Shown here: one piece after another, positions 27,423 to 36,659 of the stretch
Layout of the letters: each line of letters begins with the position of its first letter
Position numbering within the stretch: the first letter of the stretch is position 1
Assembly (NCBI GenBank): GCA_938027685.1
Contig: CALJAM010000011.1
Span: forward strand, 186,001 to 250,000
Source of the DNA: an uncultured Bryobacteraceae bacterium
Lineage (GTDB): Bacteria; Acidobacteriota; Terriglobia; Bryobacterales; Bryobacteraceae
Length of the DNA stretch: 64,000 bases
Direction: 5' to 3'
Program-made: the position numbers and the translations under genes
Notes under the pieces: model-generated
What the model saw: only the letters and a program-made list of their open reading frames with translations
What the model was told of the DNA's origin: nothing
Databases searched by the model: none

Positions 27423-28727
27423 CTACAGGCCCGGTTCCATGGGCAGCGCCAAGGGCGGCTCGCGCATGAAATCCAGGCGCGCCATCTCCTCGACGGCCTC
27501 GCGCACCGCCTGCTCCGTCGTGGGCTCCAGCGTGATCACGAAGGGCAGGTCATGCTTGGTCTCGCAGGGCAACTGGAGCACCGCCTCGATGCTGATGCGT
27601 TTGGCGGCCAAAATGCCGGCCAGGGCGGCGATGATGCCGGGCCGGTCGTCCACGCGGAAGCGTAGGTAGTAGGCGCGCTTCTGCTGCGTGATCGGGATGG
27701 GCCGGTATTCGCCCAAACGCTCGTGCGCGAAAGGCGAGACACGCTCGGGACTACCGTATCGGATCTCCCTGGCCACGCGCATGAGATCGCTCACCACGGC
27801 CACGCCCGTGGGACGCGGTCCCGCTCCGCGGCCGTAGTAAAACGTGTCCTCGCCGAAGACTCCCTTGACCCAGACGGCGTTGTAAGCCGAACGAACGCCG
27901 GCCAGGATCGCGGTCTGCGGAATCAGGGCCGGCCTCACCGAAAGCAGCAACCCTTCGGGCGTCTGCCGCGCCATGGCGATGAGTCGGATGGTGTGGCCGA
28001 GTGTGTGCGCGTACTGAAAATCAATCGGCGAGATTCGCCGGATGCCCTCGGTGTAAATGTCGGAAGGAGTGATCTTGAGGCCGAAAGCGAGCGCGGCGAG
28101 GATGGCCAGCTTTGAACGTGCGTCGTAACCGTCGACGTCGGCGCTGGGGTCCGCTTCGGCGTAACCCAGCCGCTGAGCTTCGGCCAGCACCTCGCTGAAG
28201 GAAGCGCCACGGCGCTCGATCTCGGTAAGGATGTAGTTGCTGGTGCCGTTGAGAATGCCGTAGAGGGCGACGATCCGGTCGCCCGAAATGCCTTCGCGCA
28301 GCACCGCGTGAATGGGGATGCCGCCGGCCACACTGGCCTCCATAGCCAGGTTGATTCCTGCGGCGATGGCGCGTTCCCAGATTTCCGCGCCCCGCAGCGC
28401 CATTAGCTCTTTGTTGGCAGTCACGACGGACTTCCCGTGCTCGATGGCTCCCAGAATGATCTGTTCCGCCACGGTGGTGCCCCCGATGAGTTCGGCCACG
28501 ATGTCGACTTCAGGATGGGAGACCACGGTTCGCCAGTCCGTCGTGCGTTCCACCTGGGCGAACGCGGCGGGAAGCTGTTTCTCGGCGATCTTCAGATCGC
28601 AGACGATGCGGACCTGGAGCGGAAAGCCGAGCTTGGCGGCGATGGCTTCGGCGTTCTCAGCGAGGATCGCCAAGGTGCCTCCGCCCACGTTGCCCACGCC
28701 TACGATACCGATCCGCACAGGTTGCAT
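27423..28727 (-). CDS. hom: Homoserine dehydrogenase
   Basis: Reduces aspartate semialdehyde to homoserine with NAD(P)H, on the way to threonine and methionine. The 434-residue protein has a Rossmann start (VRIGIVGVGNVGGGTLAIL) and the catalytic-domain signatures ANKELMALRG, ASVAGGIPIHAVLREGISGD and YGILNGTSNYILTEI. A C-terminal ACT domain (YYLRFRVDDRPGIIAALAGI) points to allosteric control by an amino acid, usually threonine. TAGAAT (28736-28741) ends 8 nt before the ATG with no Shine-Dalgarno between, so a leaderless mRNA is likely. It converges on the glycosidase operon with a 17 nt gap. Confidence 0.95.
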   Translation of the reverse strand: MQPVRIGIVGVGNVGGGTLAILAENAEAIAAKLGFPLQVRIVCDLKIAEKQLPAAFAQVERTTDWRTVVSHPEVDIVAELIGGTTVAEQIILGAIEHGKSVVTANKELMALRGAEIWERAIAAGINLAMEASVAGGIPIHAVLREGISGDRIVALYGILNGTSNYILTEIERRGASFSEVLAEAQRLGYAEADPSADVDGYDARSKLAILAALAFGLKITPSDIYTEGIRRISPIDFQYAHTLGHTIRLIAMARQTPEGLLLSVRPALIPQTAILAGVRSAYNAVWVKGVFGEDTFYYGRGAGPRPTGVAVVSDLMRVAREIRYGSPERVSPFAHERLGEYRPIPITQQKRAYYLRFRVDDRPGIIAALAGILAAKRISIEAVLQLPCETKHDLPFVITLEPTTEQAVREAVEEMARLDFMREPPLALPMEPGL

Positions 28728-28735
28728 AAGTTGTC

Positions 28736-28768
28736 ATTCTAGCCGCCCGACGCGGCAGCCGTTATAAT
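28736..28768. promoter_or_regulatory. Divergent -10 elements for hom and the beta-lactamase-like gene
   Basis: On the minus strand TAGAAT (28736-28741) ends 8 nt before the hom ATG. On the plus strand TATAAT (28763-28768) ends 7 nt before the GTG at 28776. Both distances put the predicted transcription start at or within 2 nt of the start codon. The whole divergent spacer is 48 nt, so the two promoters must overlap and may compete. No clear -35 hexamers are seen. Confidence 0.5.
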
Positions 28769-28775
28769 CCTGAGC

Positions 28776-30167
28776 GTGCGCCATCCGGTGCGGGCGGCTT
28801 GCGTTGCGGCGGCGCTGTTGGCGTCGTCCGTGCTCGGGCAGGAGGACGAACTCGATCGCTTTCTTCGGGCCGAGATGGAGCTGAACGAGGCGCCGGGGGT
28901 TGCCGTGGCGATCGTGGAGCAGGGGCGGATCCGGCTGCGAGCCTGGGGCCGAAGGCGTCTTGCCGCGCAGGAGCCCATGACCGTGGATACGCCGGTGGAG
29001 CTCGCCTCGGTGAGCAAGCCGCTCACCGCCGTCGCCGTAGAGCGGCTTGCGCGCGCAGGCAAGCTCGATTTGGACCGGCCAGCGTCGGAGTGGCTCACGG
29101 AACTGCGAGGAGGGCCTTTGGCGGCCGTGACGGTTCGCGCTCTGCTGCGCCAGCGAACAGGCCTGCGGCGGCGTCACGATCGCTCGCTTCCCTGCTGCGG
29201 CCGTCCTGGCGACCGGGACTTGAAACTCGCAGCGCGCAGACTTGCGCGCGCGAAGCCCACGGGAGCATCGCCTCCGCCTTTCGCGTACGCGAACTCGAAC
29301 TACGTTCTGCTGGCAGCGCTGATCGAGCGCGTCTCCGGCGAGCCGTTCGGTCAATTCATGGAGCGGGAGGTCTTCCTCCCGCTGGGCATGACGCGGACGA
29401 CGCTGGATCCGGGAAGGGCGCTGCAATGGGGACTGGCGGGGATGCACGAGCGGAATTGGGGACGGGTGGTGCTAAGGACGGCCACGGAAGCCGGCTGGTT
29501 GGGCGCGTCGTTTGTCAAGTCGACCGCCCGGGACATGGCCGCGTTTCTGGAAGCTGCGCTCGGCGGGAGAGTCGCGGGCCTCGAGCGACCGGAAAGGCTC
29601 GCGCCGCCGTACGATGCCGGCTGGTTCGTGCGCCGGGAAGGCGGCTTGCTCGTGCTCGAGCACTCGGGCGACACCTGGGGCGCCAACGCGGCTCTGCTGC
29701 TGGCGCCGGAGCGTCGTATTGGCGTCGCCGTGCTCATCAATGCGGGCGTCCGGCGCGCGATGGACCTGGCGCGAGCCATCGCGCTCTGGAGGCTTGGTGG
29801 GAGCTTGCCCCCGCCCCGGCGTCCCCCGTGGCACGTGGTGGCCGACAACTGGGCCATGTTTTTCGCGGGCCTTTCCCTGGCCGTGCTCGCGGCGCTGGCC
29901 CTGCTGTGGGGGCGCATCCGTGCGGAGCTGAGGCGCGGGGAGCGCCGCTGGGCGCTACCGGAGAGCCTCTGGGAGCGAGGGCGAATGGTGTTGCTGGCGG
30001 CGATGGCGGTATACCTGTTGGGGCTGGCCGCCCGTGGAGTGATCCTGGCGCCCTATGGTTCGCCGCCCAGCCTGCGGATCGGGCTTTCGGCGCTGGCTCT
30101 GGCGGCGGCCGCGGGTCTGGGCACGGTAGCGACGCTGAGCGCCACCGCCAGGAGACCTCAGGATTGA
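28776..30167 (+). CDS. Beta-lactamase-like serine hydrolase with C-terminal membrane domain
   Basis: Class C beta-lactamase/penicillin-binding-protein fold; such proteins include esterases, peptidases and true beta-lactamases. The 463-residue protein has a signal peptide (ACVAAALLASSVLG). The catalytic SxxK is ASVSKPLTA (S78, K81), the second motif is a Tyr-containing AYANSNYVLL near 172, and the third is LEHSGDTWG near 295 in place of KTG. The final 110 residues hold three membrane segments (MFFAGLSLAVLAALALLWG, MVLLAAMAVYLLGLAA, LSALALAAAAGLGTVA), anchoring the periplasmic domain. The GTG start lies right after a TATAAT box. Its end overlaps the convergent SprT-like gene by 10 nt. Confidence 0.85.
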   Translation: MRHPVRAACVAAALLASSVLGQEDELDRFLRAEMELNEAPGVAVAIVEQGRIRLRAWGRRRLAAQEPMTVDTPVELASVSKPLTAVAVERLARAGKLDLDRPASEWLTELRGGPLAAVTVRALLRQRTGLRRRHDRSLPCCGRPGDRDLKLAARRLARAKPTGASPPPFAYANSNYVLLAALIERVSGEPFGQFMEREVFLPLGMTRTTLDPGRALQWGLAGMHERNWGRVVLRTATEAGWLGASFVKSTARDMAAFLEAALGGRVAGLERPERLAPPYDAGWFVRREGGLLVLEHSGDTWGANAALLLAPERRIGVAVLINAGVRRAMDLARAIALWRLGGSLPPPRRPPWHVVADNWAMFFAGLSLAVLAALALLWGRIRAELRRGERRWALPESLWERGRMVLLAAMAVYLLGLAARGVILAPYGSPPSLRIGLSALALAAAAGLGTVATLSATARRPQD

Positions 30168-30871
30168 ACCAGGCGCCTGAGCAACTGCTGCGCCTGCCGG
30201 AGCTGGGGAAACATGCGCTCGGCTTGGCGGAATTCGGGCGTGTGAACCTGGCGGCGTCCGCCGCAGGCTCGGCTGGGATAGCGCAGGTGCAACATCTCGT
30301 GATACATCACGTACTCCAGCACGAGCCGCGGCGTGCTCGGGCGATCCAGATACTTGCTGATCACGATGGCTTGGTGAGCCGGATCCCAGTGGCCCAGGGT
30401 CGTGCGCGAGGGCCGGGTGCTCCAACTGAGCCGAGGGCGGATCATGAGCCCGCCGAAGAACCGCAGGTTCAACTCGTCGAAGATCTGCTCGAGATCGAAA
30501 TGCTCCCCCTTGGGTTGGGTCAATTGCTTGCGTCCCCGGAGGCCGCGTATCAGCTCGAGGGTGCGCTGCACGTCGCGGCGGCTGAGGTAGCGGCGATAAC
30601 GGTCGACGCAGACGCGGGGCGCCGGACGCCTCAGCAACTTGCCCAACAGGATATGCATCAGTGCCTCGAGAACGGAGGCGGGGGCCCCCTCGAGCACGTC
30701 GCTGATGCGCAGCTCGAGCCGCCCGTCCCGCCAGCAGGCCGAGCTGTGGGCGTCGGCGTAGGGCAGGAAGTGCACCGAGATCTCGGGCGGCGGAGTCCTC
30801 GGTCTCAGTCGCCGGAAAACCCGAGCACAGATCGCTTCCGGCGACTCGCGTCGGGTGCTCTCCACTTGCAT
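30158..30871 (-). CDS. SprT-like zincin with an internal duplication
   Basis: 237 residues. The C-terminal half (about 128-222) is a SprT-like metallopeptidase-type domain: [12 protein letters not shown], then the zinc motif YHEMLH (HExxH at 191-195) and a third ligand candidate in [10 protein letters not shown] (H210). The N-terminal half (about 13-96) looks like a decayed copy. [20 protein letters not shown] parallels [20 protein letters not shown] in the second half, but its HExxH position reads ILLGK. So one half is probably catalytic and one structural. It is divergent from fabH (83 nt) and convergent with the hydrolase gene. The substrate is unknown. Confidence 0.78.
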   Translation of the reverse strand: MQVESTRRESPEAICARVFRRLRPRTPPPEISVHFLPYADAHSSACWRDGRLELRISDVLEGAPASVLEALMHILLGKLLRRPAPRVCVDRYRRYLSRRDVQRTLELIRGLRGRKQLTQPKGEHFDLEQIFDELNLRFFGGLMIRPRLSWSTRPSRTTLGHWDPAHQAIVISKYLDRPSTPRLVLEYVMYHEMLHLRYPSRACGGRRQVHTPEFRQAERMFPQLRQAQQLLRRLVQS

Positions 30872-30954
30872 CTACGGTTGAATCTAACATAGAGGTTTTG
30901 GGCCGCCGGCGCGGCCGTGGGCTTGACCGGCGGGTTGCGCAGGAGGAAAGCTCG

Positions 30955-31944
30955 TTGCCGAAAGCCAAAATCAGCGCGCTCGGTTGCTACGTGCCGCCGC
31001 GGGTGTTGACCAACTTCGATCTGGAGAAGATGGTCGACACGACTAACGAATGGATTCTGGAAAGAACCGGAATCCGCGAACGACACATAGCGGACCCCGG
31101 GATGGCCACTTCGGACATGGCCACTGAGGCCGCCCGGGCTGCGCTGGCTGAGCGCGGGATCGAGGCCTCGGAGCTGGATGCGATTCTGGTCTGCACCGTC
31201 ACGCCGGACATGATGTTTCCTTCGACGGCTTGCCTCGTGCAGGACCGTCTCGGCGCCAAAGGCGCCTGGGGCTTCGACCTTGTGGCGGCCTGTTCCAGCT
31301 TCCTGTACGGCCTCACCACGGCGGCGCACCTGGTGGCCGTCGGCTCGCACCGCAAGGTCCTGGTGATTGGCGCCGACACCATGTCGCGCATCGTCGATTA
31401 CACCGACCGCGCCACGTGTGTTCTCTTTGGCGACGGCGCCGGCGCCATGTTGGTGGAGCCCAGCGAGGACGAGGCCCTCGGCTTTGTAGACTTCCTGAAC
31501 GAAATCGACGGCTCGGGCGGCGAATACCTGAAAATGCCGGCGGGCGGCAGCCGGTTGCCCGCTTCGCACGAGACCGTCGAGAAGCGCCTCCACTTCGTCC
31601 ACCAGGACGGCCAGCAGGTGTTCAAGTACGCGGTGCGCCGCATGTACGAGGTCTGTCGGGATCTGATGCGGCGCAACGGGGTCAGAGCCGAGGACCTTGG
31701 CCTACTCATTCCGCACCAGGCCAACGCTCGCATCATCTACGCCACGGCCGAGCGTCTCGGCCTAAAGCCGGAGCAGGTGGTCGTGAATATCGACCGATAC
31801 GGCAACACTACATCCGGCACCATCCCCCTGGCCACGCAGGATGCCATTCGCGAAGGCCGCCTCAAGAAAGGCGATCTCGTTCTGTTCGCGGCGGTAGGCG
31901 CGGGCTTCACCGTCGGCGCCAGTCTCTGGCGCTGGGCGTACTGA
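30955..31944 (+). CDS. fabH: 3-oxoacyl-[acyl-carrier-protein] synthase III (FabH)
   Basis: Condenses acetyl-CoA with malonyl-ACP to start fatty-acid synthesis. The 329-residue protein carries the Cys-His-Asn triad at C113 ([10 protein letters not shown]), H254 (IPHQANARI) and N284 ([10 protein letters not shown]), plus [16 protein letters not shown] and [12 protein letters not shown]. The TTG at 30955 is chosen because AGGAGG (30941-30946) lies 8 nt upstream and [18 protein letters not shown] is the family start; the open frame continues 57 nt further without similarity. The gene stands alone, without acpP, fabD or plsX beside it. Confidence 0.95.
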   Translation: MPKAKISALGCYVPPRVLTNFDLEKMVDTTNEWILERTGIRERHIADPGMATSDMATEAARAALAERGIEASELDAILVCTVTPDMMFPSTACLVQDRLGAKGAWGFDLVAACSSFLYGLTTAAHLVAVGSHRKVLVIGADTMSRIVDYTDRATCVLFGDGAGAMLVEPSEDEALGFVDFLNEIDGSGGEYLKMPAGGSRLPASHETVEKRLHFVHQDGQQVFKYAVRRMYEVCRDLMRRNGVRAEDLGLLIPHQANARIIYATAERLGLKPEQVVVNIDRYGNTTSGTIPLATQDAIREGRLKKGDLVLFAAVGAGFTVGASLWRWAY

Positions 31945-31950
31945 GGGGCG

Positions 31951-33138
31951 TCAAGCGGCGGCCGCTGCGTAAAAGCTCTCTGCCGCTTCCCTGCCCGATG
32001 CCTTGACCGGGAATCCCTCGGCGCGCAACGCGCGCTCGAGCGCTTCGAGCAGCAGAAGCACGTTCTCGCGCGTCGAGGAAGCGCCCATCAGGCCCACGCG
32101 CAGCACCTTGCCCGCCAGCGGTCCGAAGCCGCCCAGCACCTCGATGGCGTACTCATCCAGCAGTCGGCGCCGCAACGCGGCGTCCGAGATGCCTTCGGGC
32201 ACGCGAGGCGTATTGAGAGTCCACAACCGCTGTTCGGGCTCGCGCACGTGCATTTGCAGGCCCATGGCTTCGATCCCGGCAACGAAGGCCAGGTGATTCA
32301 GGCGGTGGCGGCGGAAGCGGTTTTCCAGGCCTTCCTCGTCGATGATCCGCAGCGCCTCGCGCAGCGCATAGAACATCGAAATGGGCGCCGTGTGGTGGTA
32401 GCGGTGCTGGCCCTCGTAGTAGTCGTCAATGAGTTTCAAGTCGAAGTAGAAGGAGGGAACGGGACGCCTGCGCTCCCGGAGGCGCTCCATGGCGCGGGGC
32501 GAACAAGTGATAGGCGCCAGGCCGGGCGGGCAACTCAGTCCCTTCTGGGAGCAACTGTAGGCCACGTCGATGCCGTTTTCGTCCACGTTCACCGGCATGC
32601 CCCCGAGCGAGGTCACGCAGTCGCCGATGACCAGCGCATCCACCTCCCGCGCGGCCGCCGAGATTGCTTTGCCCGGCGTATAGACGCCGGTCGACGTCTC
32701 CGCCTGCACGAAGGCCACCACGTGCGGTTTCTCGCGCAGAACGAACTCGCGCGCCTCCTCCTCGGAGAAAGTCTCTCCCCACGGCTTTTCCAACCGGACT
32801 ACCACGGCGCCCTGGCGCTCGCCGATGTTGCTGATCCGGTCGCAGAAATAACCGTTGGCGAAGACCGCGAGCTTCATCCCGGGCTCCACGAAGTTCACCA
32901 GGGCGGTCTCCATGCCGGATGTGCCGGTGCCGGAGATCACCATTCGGAAGGGGTTTTGGGTTCCGAACACCGGGCCGAGCAGCGCACGGATGTCCTCGAA
33001 GATCTGGAAAAAATAGGGATCCACGTGGCTGACGATGGGTTGACGGAGCGCCTCGTAGACACGAGGCTCGACCATCACGGGACCCGGCCCCATGAGGATT
33101 CGTTTCGGCGGATTCAACGGTCCGATTCCAAGTGCCAT
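31951..33138 (-). CDS. Class V aminotransferase (alanine-glyoxylate/serine-pyruvate type)
   Basis: PLP-dependent fold-type I enzyme of 395 residues. Signatures are LMGPGPVMVEPRVYEAL at the start, GTGTSGMETALVNF as the phosphate-binding loop, VIGDCVTSLGGMPVNVD with the ring-contacting Asp (D173), and SCSQKGLSCPPGLAPI with the Schiff-base Lys K199. These fit alanine-glyoxylate or serine-glyoxylate aminotransferase; the donor cannot be told apart by eye. It converges with fabH (6 nt gap) and is divergent from hrpB with only 22 nt between start codons, so their promoters must overlap. Confidence 0.92.
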   Translation of the reverse strand: MALGIGPLNPPKRILMGPGPVMVEPRVYEALRQPIVSHVDPYFFQIFEDIRALLGPVFGTQNPFRMVISGTGTSGMETALVNFVEPGMKLAVFANGYFCDRISNIGERQGAVVVRLEKPWGETFSEEEAREFVLREKPHVVAFVQAETSTGVYTPGKAISAAAREVDALVIGDCVTSLGGMPVNVDENGIDVAYSCSQKGLSCPPGLAPITCSPRAMERLRERRRPVPSFYFDLKLIDDYYEGQHRYHHTAPISMFYALREALRIIDEEGLENRFRRHRLNHLAFVAGIEAMGLQMHVREPEQRLWTLNTPRVPEGISDAALRRRLLDEYAIEVLGGFGPLAGKVLRVGLMGASSTRENVLLLLEALERALRAEGFPVKASGREAAESFYAAAAA

Positions 33139-33160
33139 AAGTCGCTAGTCTGAGTAACAG

Positions 33161-35599
33161 GTGAAGGCGAAGTCAACCGGCGGGCGCTCCCCGCTGCCGA
33201 TCGATCCGCTCGTTCCCGAAGTCCTTGCGCTGGCCTCCGGGGGATCGAACGTTGTCATCGAGGCGCCGCCCGGAGCGGGCAAGACGACGCGCGTGCCCCC
33301 GGCACTGCTGGAGCTGGGCGGGCAGGTACTCGTGCTGGAGCCGCGCCGACTGGCTGCGCGACTGGCCGCGCGACGTACGGCCCTGGAGCGCGGCGAGCGA
33401 CTAGGCGAGACCGTAGGCTATCAGGTGCGCTTCGAAGACGCCGTCGGCCCGCGCACGCGTCTGATCTACATGACCGAGGGCATCCTCACGCGGAGGCTCC
33501 TGGCCGATCCTGAGCTGCGGGGTGTCGCCTGTGTCGTGCTGGACGAGTTCCACGAGAGGCACCTGGAGGCGGATCTCGCTCTCGCGCTGCTGCGCCGACT
33601 GCAAAAGACGCGGCGGCCGGATTTGCGAATCGTGGTGATGTCGGCGACTCTCGAAGCCGATCCGGCGGCGCGCTTTTTGGGCGATTGTCCCGTCGTGCGC
33701 GCTTCCGCGCGGCAGTATCCGCTCGCGATCCGCTACACGCCGCTGTCGGCGGACAGTCTCGAGCAGCGGGTGGCCGCAGCTCTGGATTCGTTGCTCAAGG
33801 AAGGTCTCGACGGGGACGTGCTGGTTTTCCTGCCGGGCGCGCGTGAGATCCGGCGCTCGCTGCTCGCCTGCCGGAGGCTGGCGGAGCGCTACGGACTGCT
33901 GATGCTGCCGCTGCACGGCGACCTCTCGCTGGACGAACAGGAGCGGGCGCTCGCGCCGGCGGAACGCTTGAAGGTCGTATTCAGCACCAATGTCGCGGAG
34001 AGCTCGGTCACGGTGGAGGGCGTTACGGCGGTGATCGACAGCGGTCTCGCCCGCGTTGCCTCTCATTCTCTCTGGTCGGGCCTTCCGAAGCTGGAAATTC
34101 GCCCGATCAGCAAGGCTTCGGCCAACCAGCGTGCAGGCCGTGCGGGCCGTACGGCGCCGGGCCGGGTCATTCGGCTCTATCCAGCCGAAGACTTCGCACG
34201 CCGAATCGAGCGCGAGATCCCGGAGATCCTGCGCGAGGACCTGAGCGGTCCGCTGCTAATGCTGGCGGCGTCGAACCTGAAGCCCGAGGAACTCGAGTGG
34301 CTGGAGGAGCCGCCGCGCGAGGCTTGGTCGGCGGCCTATGAACTTCTGGGCAGGTTGGGCGCCCTCGATCCCGCGGGCAACCTCACAGGCATCGGACGGC
34401 GGATGGCCCGCCTGCCCCTGGACCCCCGCTTGGCACGCCTGGTCGTGGAAGCCGAGCAGCGCGGTATTGCGGCTCGCGGCTGCGCCGCCGCTGCGTGGTT
34501 GAGCGCGGGAGTGCGTTGGCCGGAGCCGGCGGGCGAGAGCGGAAGTTCGGATCTGATCTGGTTGCTCGAACAGCCCTGGCCGGCCCGCGTACGGCGACTC
34601 TACGAGCAGCTGCTTCGCGTCACCGGTGCGCGCCGGCGCAGCGCTGCCGATGAGGAAGCTCTGCTGGTCTCGGTTCTGGTCGCTTTCCCTGATCGCGTGG
34701 CACGGCGGCGGCGGGATCACGATCTGATGCTTGCGAGCGGCGGAGCCGCGCGGTTGGCGTCGTCGAGCGTGGTGCGCCGAGCGGAGTTCCTGGTGGCGGT
34801 AGACGCAGAGGAACGGCAGGAGCAGGGCGCGCCGCTGGTCCGGCTGGCGAGCGAGGTGCGACCGGAGTGGCTGCTGGATCTTTTCCCCGAGCGCATCCGC
34901 GAACAGGAACGGCTGGAGTGGAACCGAACGGCCGAACGCGTCGAACGCATCAGTGCACTGTTCTACGAACAGCTCGCGATCGAAGAAAGCAGGGGACCGG
35001 CCCGCGGCGAAGCAGCCGGCCGCCTGCTGGCGGAGCGCGCACTGGAGGCCGGCTTGGGCAGATTCGCGGACGCGGAAGAGATCGAGCGGTACCGAGCGCG
35101 CTGGCAGTTCGCTGCCGCTCACGCCTCGCTGCCTGCCCTCACGGACGCGGATTTCGCAACGGCCCTGCGCCGCCTGTGCGAGGGTTTGTCGAGCTTCGCG
35201 GAGTTGGAGAAAGCCGCGCGCGAGGGCGGGCTTCTCGGAGCCTTACAGGCCCGCTTGCCTGTGCATGCGGTGCAGCTCGTCGAAAAGCTGGCTCCCGCCC
35301 GGTTGCGTCTGCCGAGCGGCCGGTGGGCGCGCGTCGAGTATCGAACGGGCGAAGCGCCGGTGATCGCGGGACGAATCCAGGAGTTCTTCGGCCAGCGTTC
35401 GACTCCTCGGTTGGCTGACGGCCGTGTTGCGCTGGTGCTGCGCCTGCTGGCGCCCAACAACCGGCCGGTGCAAACGACCACCGACTTGGAGAGCTTCTGG
35501 CGCGTCCACTATCCGAAGCTGCGGCGCGAGCTCAGCCGCCGCTACCCGCGGCACGACTGGCCGGAGGATCCGCTGTCGGCGCGTCCTTCGTATCGCTGA
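33161..35599 (+). CDS. hrpB: ATP-dependent helicase HrpB
   Basis: DEAH-box RNA helicase-like protein of 812 residues, the usual HrpB size. Walker A is EAPPGAGKTTRVP (near 36-46), the DEAH-box variant is LDEFHERHLEADLAL (near 127), motif III is VMSATLEAD, and motif VI is SANQRAGRAGRTAPGRVIRL. The C-terminal HrpB-specific region includes LPSGRWARVEYRTGEAPVIA and ends in RHDWPEDPLSARPSYR. The function of bacterial HrpB is poorly defined; RNA processing is suggested. The GTG start lacks a strong Shine-Dalgarno and faces the aminotransferase start 22 nt away. Confidence 0.95.
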   Translation: MKAKSTGGRSPLPIDPLVPEVLALASGGSNVVIEAPPGAGKTTRVPPALLELGGQVLVLEPRRLAARLAARRTALERGERLGETVGYQVRFEDAVGPRTRLIYMTEGILTRRLLADPELRGVACVVLDEFHERHLEADLALALLRRLQKTRRPDLRIVVMSATLEADPAARFLGDCPVVRASARQYPLAIRYTPLSADSLEQRVAAALDSLLKEGLDGDVLVFLPGAREIRRSLLACRRLAERYGLLMLPLHGDLSLDEQERALAPAERLKVVFSTNVAESSVTVEGVTAVIDSGLARVASHSLWSGLPKLEIRPISKASANQRAGRAGRTAPGRVIRLYPAEDFARRIEREIPEILREDLSGPLLMLAASNLKPEELEWLEEPPREAWSAAYELLGRLGALDPAGNLTGIGRRMARLPLDPRLARLVVEAEQRGIAARGCAAAAWLSAGVRWPEPAGESGSSDLIWLLEQPWPARVRRLYEQLLRVTGARRRSAADEEALLVSVLVAFPDRVARRRRDHDLMLASGGAARLASSSVVRRAEFLVAVDAEERQEQGAPLVRLASEVRPEWLLDLFPERIREQERLEWNRTAERVERISALFYEQLAIEESRGPARGEAAGRLLAERALEAGLGRFADAEEIERYRARWQFAAAHASLPALTDADFATALRRLCEGLSSFAELEKAAREGGLLGALQARLPVHAVQLVEKLAPARLRLPSGRWARVEYRTGEAPVIAGRIQEFFGQRSTPRLADGRVALVLRLLAPNNRPVQTTTDLESFWRVHYPKLRRELSRRYPRHDWPEDPLSARPSYR

Positions 35600-35654
35600 G
35601 CGGCGCGCGGTCAGCGGGGAGCCGCCGTCCGGGGCCGCGGCGAGCTTGCCGAGA

Positions 35655-35660
35655 TACAAT
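35655..35660 (+). promoter_or_regulatory. Candidate -10 element (TACAAT) of the methyltransferase gene
   Basis: TACAAT ends 17 nt before the ATG at 35678. AAGGAAGG lies between the predicted start site and the ATG and can serve as the Shine-Dalgarno. The hexamer and its next bases (TACAATAGC) are repeated exactly at 53126-53134. No -35 is recognisable. Confidence 0.45.
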
Positions 35661-35677
35661 AGCCGCTAGAAGGAAGG

Positions 35678-36379
35678 ATGGTGGATCCCAAATTGCTCAA
35701 GAAGATGCAGGAGGACTGGGACGAGAGAGCGCGTGTAAACGCCCGCTACTTCGTCAACACCGCACGCGCCGATTGGACCGACGAGGAGTTTTTCCGCTCC
35801 GGGGAGCAGACCGTCGCGGAGGAGATTCTCACCGACATGATCAACATCTGCCAGGGCAAGGACCCCAAGCAGATGCGTGTGCTCGAGATCGGCTGCGGCG
35901 CGGGACGGGTCACGCGAGCCCTGGCCAAGCTGTTCGGCGAGGTCCACGGCGTCGACGTCAGCGGGGAGATGGTGGCTCTGGCGCGGCAGGCGCTGCGCGA
36001 CTTCCCCAACGCGTTTGTGTATCAGAACAACGGCATGGATCTTTCGGTGCTGCCTGCCGGCTTACTCTTCGACTTTGCCTTTTCGTCGATCGTTTTCCAG
36101 CACATCCCCAGTCGTGAGATCATTGAAAATTACGTCCGCGAAGTCAACCGCGTTTTGCGTCCGGGCGCGCTGTTCAAGTTCCAGGTCCAGGGTGATACGC
36201 GCGTACAGAGCTCGCCGGAGGATACCTGGATCGGCGTGCCGATCTCGGAGCAGGAAGCTATCGAGATGGCGCTACGCTGCGGCTTCGAGCCCCGCTATCG
36301 CCACGGCGCGGGTCAGCAGTATTTCTGGCTTTGGTACTTCAAGACCGGGGATCCTCAATCCGTTGGAGGGGGAGGCTGA
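35678..36379 (+). CDS. Class I SAM-dependent methyltransferase
   Basis: 233 residues with a Rossmann-type methyltransferase core. Motif I is VLEIGCGAGRVTRALAKLF (near 67-80), the acidic end of beta-2 is VHGVDVSGEMVALAR, and motif IV is FDFAFSSIVFQHIPSREI; EVNRVLRPGALFKFQVQG completes the fold. About 65 N-terminal residues (AVNARYF-like, FVNTARADWTDEEFFRSGE) form an added helical region seen in small-molecule methyltransferases. The substrate is unknown. Its last 25 nt overlap the convergent small basic protein gene. Confidence 0.9.
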   Translation: MVDPKLLKKMQEDWDERARVNARYFVNTARADWTDEEFFRSGEQTVAEEILTDMINICQGKDPKQMRVLEIGCGAGRVTRALAKLFGEVHGVDVSGEMVALARQALRDFPNAFVYQNNGMDLSVLPAGLLFDFAFSSIVFQHIPSREIIENYVREVNRVLRPGALFKFQVQGDTRVQSSPEDTWIGVPISEQEAIEMALRCGFEPRYRHGAGQQYFWLWYFKTGDPQSVGGGG

Positions 36380-36627
36380 TTTTCGGGTGTTTCGGCGACG
36401 GGGGCCGTCGCGCCCTGCTGCTGCTTGCGTTGCGCCCAATAGCGCCTCATACGCTCGGAAACGGCGCGGCGCTCTTCCAGGCTCATGCTCTTGCGCCCAC
36501 GGCGCTTCCTGCTGCTCGCGGGGCGGTCATGGTTCGCGGTGCGCTGCAATTCCTCGAGCACCGCGATCAATCGATCGAGCCGTTTCTTTTCTTCGTGCAA
36601 AGCCCGGATTGCTTCATAAAGATCCAT
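36355..36627 (-). CDS. Small basic helical protein, possible DNA-binding regulator
   Basis: 90 residues. An N-terminal helix (MDLYEAIRALHEEKKRLDRL) suited to coiled-coil pairing is followed by a basic patch SSRKRRGRKSMSLEERRAV, then ERMRRYWAQRKQQQ and a Pro-rich tail. The RGRKSMS patch resembles an AT-hook-like or H-NS/Lsr2-like basic motif; I do not recognise a named family. Clear heptad-like spacing, codon use and the ATG support a real gene. Its 3' end overlaps the methyltransferase gene. It may form an operon with nothing else; ackA-family and TPR genes lie upstream on the same strand, 32 nt away. Confidence 0.7.
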   Translation of the reverse strand: MDLYEAIRALHEEKKRLDRLIAVLEELQRTANHDRPASSRKRRGRKSMSLEERRAVSERMRRYWAQRKQQQGATAPVAETPENQPPPPTD

Positions 36628-36659
36628 GACGCCCTGACCTGCCCATCATTGGCGTGTTC

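Noticed and set aside
28799-30892. 697-codon open frame on the plus strand
   Set aside because: Shadow of the beta-lactamase-like gene and of the SprT-like gene; composition is Arg/Ala/Gly-rich without motifs.
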